Source: SIG710 sp045605745 (GTDB lineage: Bacteria > Bacillota > Clostridia > Oscillospirales > CAG-272). From it: 23,715 bases of DNA. Shown piece after piece: positions 16,712-23,715 of this stretch. Position 1 is the stretch's first letter; each line of letters begins with the position of its first letter. Under the pieces are notes generated by a model. The model was not told where the DNA came from. It saw nothing but the letters and a program-made list of their open reading frames with translations, and did no database searches. The translations under genes were made by a program, and so were the position numbers. Location: assembly GCA_045605745.1 (NCBI GenBank), contig JAZUQN010000048.1, positions 1 through 23,715 on the forward strand. The letters are read 5' to 3'.

Positions 16712-17656
16712 ATGTTTGAAAAAATTTTAGAATACATAAAAAAATATGATAAAATCATCATCCATCGTCATGAAAAGCCTGATGGTGACGCAATGGGAAG
16801 CCAGCTTGGTATGAAGCAGCTAATTATTGAAAATTTCCCACACAAACAGGTTTTCACGGTTGGGGACAGCCCTCGTTTTTTATCCTTTATGGAAGGCTCG
16901 GATATGGATGAGCTAAATGACGATGTTTTTAAAGATGCCCTTTCCATAATTCTCGATTGCGGTTCATCTCATCTTATCAGTGACAGCAGATATAAGACCG
17001 CCTCAGCAACTATTCGCATTGATCACCATATCTTTTGCGAAAAGATAGCCGATGCGGAGGTCATCGACACAAGCTTTGAAAGCTGCTGCGGAATGGTTAC
17101 AGAATTCGCAATAGAATCGGGGTTTAAAATAGGCACTGCCGCTGCCAAAGCACTATTCACCGGTCTTGTTACAGACTCCGGAAGATTTCGCTATGACAAC
17201 ACAAATCCAAGATCTCTGCGCCTTGCCGCCCATTTGCTTGAGGTAGGAGTTGATACAAACGTGCTTTATAGAAATCTTTATGCCGACACCTATGAAAGCA
17301 AGGTTATGCGTGCAAAATTCACTCTGAAAATTAAATTTACACCGCAGAACACCGCTTATATTTATACAACAAAAGAGGAGCTCTCGGAGCTTGGCACTGA
17401 TGCTTTCTCTGTTTCCCGAGGAATGGTTGGCGTTATGTCGGATATGAAGGGCGTTGGGATTTGGGTCAATTTCACCGAATGTGAGGATGGGGTTTTATGT
17501 GAGCTTCGCTCCGATTCTCTCAATATCAATCCGATTGCCGTTAAATATGGAGGCGGTGGGCACGCAAAAGCAAGCGGTGCTAAGCTAAAGGATCACAGCG
17601 AAGCTATGGCAATGCTTTCCGATCTTGATGAGCTTATAAAAAATAATAAAAAGTGA
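16712..17656 (+). CDS. DHH family phosphoesterase, NrnA-like (oligoribonuclease / pAp phosphatase type)
   Basis: A 314-aa cytoplasmic protein. The ATG at 16712 is chosen because TGGAG lies 6 nt upstream; ATG 16700 has no ribosome binding site. DHH motifs are complete: motif I H20-x3-D24-G-D26, motif II D82 in LDCGSS, motif III D104-H105-H106, and motif IV TDSGRFRYD. The C-terminal DHHA1 domain carries GGGGHAKASGA, the substrate-binding signature. NrnA-type enzymes degrade very short RNAs (2-5 nt) and dephosphorylate pAp to AMP; related proteins cleave linear dinucleotides from cyclic-di-nucleotide turnover. It is the first gene of an operon with a second DHH gene 7 bp downstream and surE. The exact substrate cannot be told from the sequence. 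Confidence 0.9.
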   Translation: MFEKILEYIKKYDKIIIHRHEKPDGDAMGSQLGMKQLIIENFPHKQVFTVGDSPRFLSFMEGSDMDELNDDVFKDALSIILDCGSSHLISDSRYKTASATIRIDHHIFCEKIADAEVIDTSFESCCGMVTEFAIESGFKIGTAAAKALFTGLVTDSGRFRYDNTNPRSLRLAAHLLEVGVDTNVLYRNLYADTYESKVMRAKFTLKIKFTPQNTAYIYTTKEELSELGTDAFSVSRGMVGVMSDMKGVGIWVNFTECEDGVLCELRSDSLNINPIAVKYGGGGHAKASGAKLKDHSEAMAMLSDLDELIKNNKK

Positions 17657-17663
17657 GGATAAA

Positions 17664-18650
17664 ATGAACACTGATATAAAGAATATAATTTTAAGCAAAA
17701 TAAAGGAATACGATAGAATAATGCTCTTTCGCCATATCAGAATTGATGGCGATTGCACCGGTGCAACCAAGGGACTAAAGGCGATTATAAAGGAAACCTG
17801 GCCACATAAAGAAGTTCTTATCGTAGATAATGAGCACTCGGATTTCCTTGCTTTTACGGGCAATGATGATGAGGCTGTTTCTGATGAATATTATAAAGAT
17901 GCACTTGCAATAGTCCTTGACACAGCAACCGAGAGCAGAATTTCAAATCAAAAATTCAAGCTCTGCCGTGAAATAATAAAAATCGATCATCACATTCCCC
18001 TTGACAACTATGGCAACTATAGATGGATCGAGGAGGAACGCTCCTCTTGCAGCGAAATGATTGTTGACTTTTACCTGACCTTTAGAGACGAGCTCAAAAT
18101 GAGTAGAGAGGCCGCAACCCACCTTTATATGGGAATTGTAACCGACTCCGGCAGATTTAAATACAGAGGGGTCAACGGAGATACTCTCCGCCTTGCAGGG
18201 GCACTACTTGATTTTAACATCGACACAGAAATGCTTTATGCACATCTTTATCTTGAATCATACGAAAATCTGAAATTCAGATCTGCTGTTTATGAGAATA
18301 TGCATTTGACCGAGGGCGGCGTTGCTTATATCTATATAGACCATGCAATGCGCAAGAAATTTGGTATAACAGTTGATGAAGCGGCCGCTTGTGACAATCT
18401 ACTGGACTCTATTTTAGGCTGCCTATGCTGGATAGCTTTTATTGAAACCGAGCAGGATGATGGTGCTATCCGTGTTCGTATTCGTTCACGCTTCGTTAGC
18501 ATAAATACTGTTGCAGAGGGGTATCGCGGCGGTGGCCACGCTTGCGCCAGCGGTGCAACAGTGTTTAGCCGCAGTGAGGCTGATGCTCTTATTGCAGATG
18601 CCGACAAAGCAGTGCGTGAATACAAGGCAACCCATGAGGGCTGGCTATGA
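17664..18650 (+). CDS. DHH family phosphoesterase, NrnA-like paralogue
   Basis: A 328-aa paralogue of the preceding protein, with ribosome binding site TGAGGAT. Its catalytic set is complete: H24-x3-D28-G-D30, D86 in LDTAT, D108-H109-H110, TDSGRFKY, and the DHHA1 motif YRGGGHACASGAT. The first motif differs in flanking residues (HIRIDGDCTGA here against HEKPDGDAMGS), and the sequences differ widely elsewhere, so the two proteins are old paralogues and may divide substrates or form a mixed dimer. Its stop overlaps the surE start by four bases (ATGA), implying translational coupling. The likely activity is 3'-5' trimming of nano-RNA or linear dinucleotides, or pAp hydrolysis, by family knowledge only. 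Confidence 0.9.
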   Translation: MNTDIKNIILSKIKEYDRIMLFRHIRIDGDCTGATKGLKAIIKETWPHKEVLIVDNEHSDFLAFTGNDDEAVSDEYYKDALAIVLDTATESRISNQKFKLCREIIKIDHHIPLDNYGNYRWIEEERSSCSEMIVDFYLTFRDELKMSREAATHLYMGIVTDSGRFKYRGVNGDTLRLAGALLDFNIDTEMLYAHLYLESYENLKFRSAVYENMHLTEGGVAYIYIDHAMRKKFGITVDEAAACDNLLDSILGCLCWIAFIETEQDDGAIRVRIRSRFVSINTVAEGYRGGGHACASGATVFSRSEADALIADADKAVREYKATHEGWL

Positions 18651-19375
18651 GAATATTGCTTACAAACGATGATGGAATGAACGCCTCCCAGCTTGTGCCT
18701 TTGATAAGATGGTGCAGAAGGCTTGGAGAGGTGACCGCTGTTGTTCCAAAACACGAGCAAAGCGGAAAAAGCCTTGGAATAGAGCTTCATCTCCCCTTTG
18801 AAGTGAAAGAGGTTCGGCTTGCACCCGATGTAAGCGTCCTTGCTGTGGAGTCAACTCCTGCCGATTGTGTTCGTTTTGCTGTTTTAGGTTTGAAAAAAGA
18901 ATTTGATCTGGTTATTTCAGGAATAAACAAAGGCTTCAATATTGGTGTTGACACGCAGTATTCAGGCACGGCCGGAGCTGCTATAGAGGCGGCAACTCTC
19001 GGCATAAAAGCAATAGCTCTCTCAACATCTCCCGAGGATTATGACCGTGTGATCCCCGAGCTTGACACAGTCTTTGATTTCATTTTGGAAAACAACTTGC
19101 TTGATCTTTACAATATTTATAACATAAATATCCCTGCCTCCCCCAAGGGTATCAGAATCACAAGGCAAGGCGGAGCCTATTATTCGGATGATTTTGAAAA
19201 AATCGGTGAAAACCTTTATATTGCCAGGGGCAAGAATGTTTATAAGGAAAAAGAAGGGCTTGAGCTTGACACAGATGCCGCACTCAAGGGCTACATTTCG
19301 ATTATGCCCTTAGCCGTTGACAGAACAAACCTCGAAGTATATAAAAAGCTATGCGAAAAATTCGGGCAATGCTGA
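18647..19375 (+). CDS. surE: 5'/3'-nucleotidase SurE
   Basis: A 242-aa protein with the SurE signature: N-terminal MRILLTNDDG with metal-binding Asp8 and Asp9, Ser39 in EQSGKSLG, and Asn94 in ISGINKGFNIG, followed by the conserved YSGTAGAAIEAATLG. SurE releases phosphate from nucleoside 5'- and 3'-monophosphates and can act on short polyphosphate. It starts within the stop of the second DHH gene (ATGA overlap). Together the three genes look like a short-RNA to mononucleotide to nucleoside salvage route: the DHH enzymes yield NMPs and SurE dephosphorylates them. SurE is a usual housekeeping or stress protein; its fusion into a DHH operon is the informative part. Confidence 0.93.
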   Translation: MRILLTNDDGMNASQLVPLIRWCRRLGEVTAVVPKHEQSGKSLGIELHLPFEVKEVRLAPDVSVLAVESTPADCVRFAVLGLKKEFDLVISGINKGFNIGVDTQYSGTAGAAIEAATLGIKAIALSTSPEDYDRVIPELDTVFDFILENNLLDLYNIYNINIPASPKGIRITRQGGAYYSDDFEKIGENLYIARGKNVYKEKEGLELDTDAALKGYISIMPLAVDRTNLEVYKKLCEKFGQC

Positions 19376-19393
19376 ATTTAAGCTTTCCAAATA

Positions 19394-19432
19394 AAAAAAT
19401 AGCAGCTGCGCAATGCGCAGCTGCTATTTTTT
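19394..19432. terminator. Bidirectional terminator between surE and the OB-repeat lipoprotein gene
   Basis: A near-perfect inverted repeat built on ATAGCAGCTGCGC and GCGCAGCTGCTAT has a tight loop around 19411-19415. An A-tract lies on the left and a T-tract on the right, so it supplies a U-tract to both converging transcripts. surE ends at 19375 and the opposing gene at 19435. Confidence 0.88.
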
Positions 19433-19434
19433 GT

Positions 19435-20781
19435 TTATTCAGCAACCAGTGTGCAACCGGCGTTGAACTGTACCTTACCCTGGTAATTCTTAATATTACC
19501 TGTTACTGTGATTGTCTGATCAACCGCAAGTGCCTCAGCGCCCTCGCCCTTCAGACGGAAGCACTGAATGTTCTGACCGTTAACCTCAATTGTAACTGTG
19601 ATATTCTTATATTCATCGCTCCAAGCAGTATCAACAGAAACGATTTTACCTGTGAGTGTTGCCTCATAAGGAAGTGATGCGCCCTCTGCAAGAGCAAATG
19701 CTGCAGCAACGATCTCTGCAGGATCAGAAGGTGCCTCCGGTGCAGGCTCTTCACTCTTAACAACGCTGTCAAGTGTGCATCCCTGATCAAACTCGATAGT
19801 GCCATTATAATTCTTGATAGTTCCTGTTACTGTGATAGTATCGCCAACTGCAAGAGCATCTGCGCCCTCGCCTGCAAGGCGGTAACACATAATGGGATGA
19901 TCAGCATCCTCATCGCAAACGATGGTTACTGTGATATTCTTATACTGATCGCTCCAGGGAGTATCAACAGCAGAGATCTTACCTGTGAGTGTGCAGGGCT
20001 CTGTCATTGCAATGCCATTCTCAAGCTTATATGCAGCTTCGATGATGGCACTCTGATCCTTAACCTCTACGCCAACGCCGAGAAGCTGGCAGCCTGCATC
20101 AAACTCGATAGTACCATTATAGTTCTTAAGGATACCTTCAACTGTGATCTTATCACCAACTGCAAGAGCATCTGCGCCCTCACCTGCAAGACGGTAGCAC
20201 ATAATCGGCTTATCTTCAGCGCCCTCGATCTTCATTGTAACTGTGATGTTCTTATACTGATCGCTCCAAGCGGTATCAATAGAAATAATCTCACCGTAAA
20301 GACGGTATGTTTCCTCCATTGCAATGCCCGCTTCAAGCTTATATGCAGCTTCAACTATCTCTGCATAGCTCATGCCCTCATCAATGATGATAGCTGCAGG
20401 TGTGCGGCGCGTAAAGCTTACGGTTTCGCTCTTGCCGTCAGCATCCTTGATGGTGGCTGTAAGTGTGTAGGTGATCTCCTCAGGGTTCTTCTCGTTAATG
20501 TCGATCATAACCATATTGTCGTCGCCTGCAACGATCTTAACATTCTCTTCTGCTGCGTCGGTTGTCCAAACAACAGAATAGGTTGCATCGCCAACAAGTA
20601 CCTGGCCTATAACCTTGTAGTCTGCTACATAAACTTCGGATGCATTTTTATAAGTGTTATAAACATAGTCCCTTGCTTCCTTCAAAGAGTCCTTTGCAGG
20701 TGTCTCTGCCTCTTCTCCGCATCCTACAAAAACAGAAAGAGCAACTGCAAGTATAAGCATAAAAGTAATAAGCTTTTTCAT
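19435..20781 (-). CDS. Lipoprotein with a degenerate Ig-like domain and three near-identical OB-like repeats
   Basis: A 448-aa lipoprotein with lipobox V-F-V-G-C (Cys21). Residues about 35-130 look like an atrophied bacterial Ig-like domain (aBig-type: GDATYSVVWTTDAAEENVKI). Three repeats follow, about 139-236, 244-341 and 356-448. Each has an (I)VEAAYKLExG helix, a GxIxSxDTAWSDxYKNITVTM strand set, a C-[YF]-R-L-x-GEGA[DE]ALAV segment and a strand ending GTIEFDAGC. The pattern of five strands with TVTGTIKNYNGTIEF resembles OB-fold proteins that bind nucleic acid or oligosaccharide. Repeats 1 and 2 are nearly identical even at DNA level, indicating recent duplication. It has an AAGGAG ribosome binding site and starts 15 bp after the nuclease-like gene. 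It has no catalytic motif; a binding or scaffold role is inferred. Confidence 0.8.
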   Translation of the reverse strand: MKKLITFMLILAVALSVFVGCGEEAETPAKDSLKEARDYVYNTYKNASEVYVADYKVIGQVLVGDATYSVVWTTDAAEENVKIVAGDDNMVMIDINEKNPEEITYTLTATIKDADGKSETVSFTRRTPAAIIIDEGMSYAEIVEAAYKLEAGIAMEETYRLYGEIISIDTAWSDQYKNITVTMKIEGAEDKPIMCYRLAGEGADALAVGDKITVEGILKNYNGTIEFDAGCQLLGVGVEVKDQSAIIEAAYKLENGIAMTEPCTLTGKISAVDTPWSDQYKNITVTIVCDEDADHPIMCYRLAGEGADALAVGDTITVTGTIKNYNGTIEFDQGCTLDSVVKSEEPAPEAPSDPAEIVAAAFALAEGASLPYEATLTGKIVSVDTAWSDEYKNITVTIEVNGQNIQCFRLKGEGAEALAVDQTITVTGNIKNYQGKVQFNAGCTLVAE

Positions 20782-20796
20782 TTTTTCTGCTCCTTT

Positions 20797-22158
20797 TTAA
20801 TTTACAATAATTTGATCTTCTGTAAAGACCTTTATCTGATAATTACCGTCAAAATAATCCACAACGCCTTTAACATCAATAGTCTTGCCAATATAGGCAT
20901 CCTCTGTTATGATCTCGCCATCGGCATTACGGAGAACGCTGGTTCTCACGGCAACGGGTATACCGTTTGCAGTGCAGTTTAGAGTCATTGCTCCATTTGA
21001 GGAGCTTCCCTCTTTTTCGGTCGTGTATGCACTTTCAACAAAAAGACCGTTCATAGATACCGTTGTGCCCATAGCAAGCTGAGCAAAAGCAAGGGTTTGA
21101 GGCTTCTCTTCTCCGGAATCCGGATTCACTATAAGAATATCTCGTTTTCCATTGACAAAGGTGTCTGCATCAACAAAACGGTATGCGGCACTGTGTCCCT
21201 TGCTTATAAGCTTGATGTTTTCAGGATCATCCGGCTTCATTGCTCGGTATTTTAGACCTGATATCTGCCAGGTTTGACCCGTTTCATAATATTGAACCTT
21301 ACCAACTATACGAGCACAGTTTCCAATTTCAAGAATTTTTAACCCATCTCCGCCGACACCGCTATTGCCATAATACACCGAAATGCCATAGTACATATCG
21401 GTTTCCGCATCATACTGCTCCACATAAACCGTGTCGCTGTGATTTGAGGTTATAACGCACTCAAAGGCAACAAGTATGTCCTTATAGCTCTCGATATTTG
21501 TGCGAAGCTCCTTTAATGTGAGCTCAACAGCAGCTCCGTCATAGAAATCGGGGTCCTTGACACCGGAAAACACATTCAGCTTCTGCAAACGAGCCTGCTC
21601 AAGAGCAGATGTGCAAATACTGCCATAGATATTATTATTGGAATTTGATGCAATGGCAAGACCGCTTTGTAAAATCTCTACATTCAGATTTCTATAGTCA
21701 GCCATATCTGATGTTCTATACCAAACCCAAACAAGATATCTGTTTCCGGTAGAATCTGCGTTCCACTTATCGCTATCAGACTCGATTATGATCGACTCTG
21801 CATCCTTTAGCGCATTCTTTGTGAAATTTGAAGCCGCTTTCCCATAAGGCTCTATCTTTCCTGTAGACTCGGGGGTATTTATGGCAAGAAATCTTGCCTT
21901 TAAAACTCCACCCTCCATCACAGATTCGGGAACATTAAAGTGTACCGTGTCTCCGTCAACAAAATTCTTAACGGTAACCTCCTGCTTTAGCGTAAACGAA
22001 GCCATATTAAGCTTCAAGTCCTCGGCGTAATCAGCCGTTTTAACAGACTTGTCCTCGCCTGTGCCGACATCCGGAATCTCCTTTTTCCCACAGCCGAATG
22101 CAGAGAGAATAATAACCAGTGTCAGCACTGAAAGCAGGATTATTTTAATTTTTTTCAT
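20797..22158 (-). CDS. Staphylococcal-nuclease-like (thermonuclease) lipoprotein with C-terminal OB-like domains
   Basis: A 453-aa lipoprotein (lipobox A-F-G-C, Cys23). Residues about 55-195 form an SNase domain: D68-G-D70-T matches Asp19/Asp21 of the S. aureus enzyme, R89 matches Arg35, E97 in N94-T-P-E97 matches Glu43, and R140 in NRYLVWVW matches Arg87, all with near-correct spacing. The calcium ligand Asp40 is replaced by Asn94. The remaining 250 residues appear to hold two OB-like domains, ending VKGVVDYFDGNYQIKVF, similar in style to the next gene's repeats. SNases cut DNA and RNA with calcium; here the protein would sit on the outer face of the membrane. No clear ribosome binding site precedes the ATG; it starts 30 bp after the solute-binding protein gene and may be translationally coupled. 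Confidence 0.85.
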   Translation of the reverse strand: MKKIKIILLSVLTLVIILSAFGCGKKEIPDVGTGEDKSVKTADYAEDLKLNMASFTLKQEVTVKNFVDGDTVHFNVPESVMEGGVLKARFLAINTPESTGKIEPYGKAASNFTKNALKDAESIIIESDSDKWNADSTGNRYLVWVWYRTSDMADYRNLNVEILQSGLAIASNSNNNIYGSICTSALEQARLQKLNVFSGVKDPDFYDGAAVELTLKELRTNIESYKDILVAFECVITSNHSDTVYVEQYDAETDMYYGISVYYGNSGVGGDGLKILEIGNCARIVGKVQYYETGQTWQISGLKYRAMKPDDPENIKLISKGHSAAYRFVDADTFVNGKRDILIVNPDSGEEKPQTLAFAQLAMGTTVSMNGLFVESAYTTEKEGSSSNGAMTLNCTANGIPVAVRTSVLRNADGEIITEDAYIGKTIDVKGVVDYFDGNYQIKVFTEDQIIVN

Positions 22159-22188
22159 AAACTGTTTAACAAATTATAGAAACTACTA

Positions 22189-23604
22189 TCAATTTTCTTC
22201 TCTGCAAGTAACGAGAGCATCCTTAAATGCCTTGTCAAGAATAGCATCAACATTGTCACCGGGTTCAACAAGGCAGGTCTGAATAAGAAGTCCAACTGCA
22301 CTTCTTGCATCAGAAGAACCTACAAATGCAGGAGATGTGTAATATGCGCTTTCCTGCTCAAGACAGATCTTTGCAGAAAGAGCAGAAATGTAATCGCCAC
22401 CGTCAGCCTTGCCTATAAAGTCAGCATAAACGGGGTTCTGAGCAACAGACTTAAGAACCGGAACATAACCGGAAGCCATAGAAAATTCAGCCTGGAACTC
22501 AACTGTTGTTGTGAGATACTTCATAAAGAGCCAAGCTGCAACGGTTTCCTGAGGATTCTCGCTCTGGAAGAGACAAATGCTCGGTCCCTGAGAAATAACC
22601 TTGGGTTTTTCAGCATTAACCTGAGGAATTGTAGCTATGCCAACTTCAAAAGGATAATTTCCATCACTGCCCTTTGTAGGACGCTGGTGAGTTGCACCTG
22701 CGGAGGAACCGATAGACATATAGCTTCTTGTTCCATCCTCGCTCTTAAAGAGCTCAGAGGTGTAAGAGCCGAGAATTTCCTGAGTTGTGATATAACCCTT
22801 CTTATACCACTCGCGGAATCTCTTTACAAAAGCACGGTTGTCCTCATTATCAAAAAGGAAGTGCTCGCCTGTTGCGCTTGTGTAGGGAGAGCCCTGCTGT
22901 TCGCACATTGTGATAAACCAGTTAGATTCGGAGTCATAGCCAAGAGGGATAGAATTGGGATCGATATCCTTTATTGCTGCGCAAAGAGCCTCAAGCTCAT
23001 CCCAAGTTGTGGGAACAGAGAGATTGTTTGCTTCAAAGAATGTCTTGTTATAATAAAGAACCTCTGTTGACTTGCTGAGAGGAAGTGTGTACATAAGGCC
23101 ATCGCCAAACTGCTTACCTTCGTTATAGTAGCCAGCGATAAAGTCAGCCTTCTGCTCATCTGTAAGACCGAGAACTTCCTTTGTTCCGTCTGCACGAGTT
23201 ACCTCGATCTTGCTATCGATAAGAGAATCAAGGGGAACAACACGCTTTGAAATGTTATAAAGAGCTACGTGGTCAGGATAGCAGTAAGCGATGTCGGGCT
23301 GATTGCCAACTGTAAGCTCAACTGCAATGTTGTCACGAACATCGTCATAGTTACCAACCTGCTCGTGAACGATGGTGATGTTGGGATAAAGCTTGTTGAA
23401 TTCTGCGATATAAAGATCGAGAACTTCTCTGAGGTTTGAGCCCATTGTGTGGTCAAAATAAATAGTAACCGCACTGCCGTCGTAACCGACCTCGGGCACT
23501 TCAAAGCTGGCCTGTGGAGCCTTTGTGCCGCCACATCCGAACAATGCTGTCATGCTGAGAAGCATAACCAGCGCAAGGAGAAACGCCAAAATTCTGTTTT
23601 TCAT
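22189..23604 (-). CDS. ABC transporter extracellular solute-binding lipoprotein, sugar type (family 1, UgpB-like)
   Basis: A 471-aa lipoprotein with lipobox L-F-G-C (Cys24). It has the typical type-1 carbohydrate-binding layout: an N-terminal FNKLYPNITIVHEQVGNYDD strand-helix, VGNQPDIAYCYPDHV, the hinge segment LPLSKSTEVLYYNKTFFEANN, PTTWDELEALC, and the C-terminal WLFMKYLTT motif with F-S-x-A-S-G-Y-V-P. It captures a sugar or sugar-phosphate (UgpB relatives bind glycerol-3-phosphate or its diesters) and delivers it to permeases. The end of a permease gene lies 53 bp upstream on the same strand, and the nuclease-like lipoprotein gene follows 30 bp downstream. The ATG at 23604 has an AAAGGA ribosome binding site. 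Ligand specificity cannot be read with certainty. Confidence 0.9.
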   Translation of the reverse strand: MKNRILAFLLALVMLLSMTALFGCGGTKAPQASFEVPEVGYDGSAVTIYFDHTMGSNLREVLDLYIAEFNKLYPNITIVHEQVGNYDDVRDNIAVELTVGNQPDIAYCYPDHVALYNISKRVVPLDSLIDSKIEVTRADGTKEVLGLTDEQKADFIAGYYNEGKQFGDGLMYTLPLSKSTEVLYYNKTFFEANNLSVPTTWDELEALCAAIKDIDPNSIPLGYDSESNWFITMCEQQGSPYTSATGEHFLFDNEDNRAFVKRFREWYKKGYITTQEILGSYTSELFKSEDGTRSYMSIGSSAGATHQRPTKGSDGNYPFEVGIATIPQVNAEKPKVISQGPSICLFQSENPQETVAAWLFMKYLTTTVEFQAEFSMASGYVPVLKSVAQNPVYADFIGKADGGDYISALSAKICLEQESAYYTSPAFVGSSDARSAVGLLIQTCLVEPGDNVDAILDKAFKDALVTCREEN

Positions 23605-23657
23605 GTTGAAAATCCTTTCTGATTTTAATTTATGTTACAGGACGATAAATTCGCCTA

Positions 23658-23715
23658 TTAACCTTTGATTCCGCTTCGGCTGACGCCGGACATAATATAC
23701 TTGCGAAGAAGTCGG
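23658..23715 (-). CDS. ABC carbohydrate permease (MalG-like), C-terminal fragment
   Basis: Only the last 18 codons and a TAA stop are present; the gene extends past the right edge. The tail RKYIMSGVSRSGIKG is the characteristic ending of MalG/UgpE-type inner-membrane permeases of carbohydrate ABC importers (family pattern: ...KYxxxGxxxGAVKG). It sits directly upstream of the solute-binding lipoprotein gene on the same strand, giving the common permease then binding-protein order. Too short for anything more specific. Confidence 0.7.
   Translation of the reverse strand, partial: RLLRKYIMSGVSRSGIKG

Noticed and set aside
19435..20781. Triple repeat as a CRISPR-like or tandem DNA repeat
   Set aside because: The repeats are about 100 codons long, in frame and coding; they are protein domain duplications.
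19897..20982. 361-codon open frame on the plus strand, opposite the lipoprotein genes
   Set aside because: It mirrors the repetitive minus-strand lipoprotein and runs across its start and the next gene; cysteine- and isoleucine-rich composition without a domain marks it as a shadow.

Overview
The window looks like chromosomal DNA of a low-to-moderate-GC, endospore-forming member of the Clostridia, probably a gut or rumen Oscillospirales-type organism. The reasons are a clear sporulation sigma factor G, Gram-positive lipoprotein signal peptides, AGGAG-type ribosome binding sites, sigma-A promoters and U-tract hairpin terminators. The genes suggest a glycan-degrading lifestyle. No RNA gene, CRISPR array, transposase or other mobile element was recognised, and no gene-free stretch exceeds about 250 bases.

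Region 1 (1-8847, minus strand) is a surface-protein cluster. A membrane-anchored BspA-type leucine-rich-repeat (LRR) protein (6559-8847) is followed by a very large secreted protein (164-6391), which carries LRRs, a metallophosphoesterase, a LamG-like domain and a second metallophosphoesterase. The N-terminus of an alkaline-phosphatase-superfamily enzyme follows and runs off the left edge. An AraC-family regulator (8986-9834, plus) is divergent from the LRR gene and ends at a strong terminator.

Region 2 (9912-15706) is a mannan-utilisation locus. Two GH26 beta-mannanase-like lipoproteins, each 643 aa, are divergent from a 250-bp control region. That region holds two good sigma-A promoters and a cluster of AATGTG half-sites between them. 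The minus-strand mannanase is followed after 13 bp by a 555-aa protein without a signal peptide, of unrecognised family.

Region 3 (15707-19375, plus) starts with sigG. The terminator of the upstream mannanase also masks the sigG ribosome binding site, and the best start appears to be a rare ATT codon. A three-gene operon follows: two tandem DHH phosphoesterases and the nucleotidase surE.

Region 4 (19435-23715, minus) is an export/import operon: the tail of an ABC sugar permease, a sugar-type solute-binding lipoprotein, a staphylococcal-nuclease-like lipoprotein with OB-fold-like extensions, and a lipoprotein with three near-identical OB-like repeats. I infer that the last two may be a surface nucleic-acid handling module attached to an importer. 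This is the least familiar gene combination in the window. All functions are read from sequence motifs; no database search was possible.
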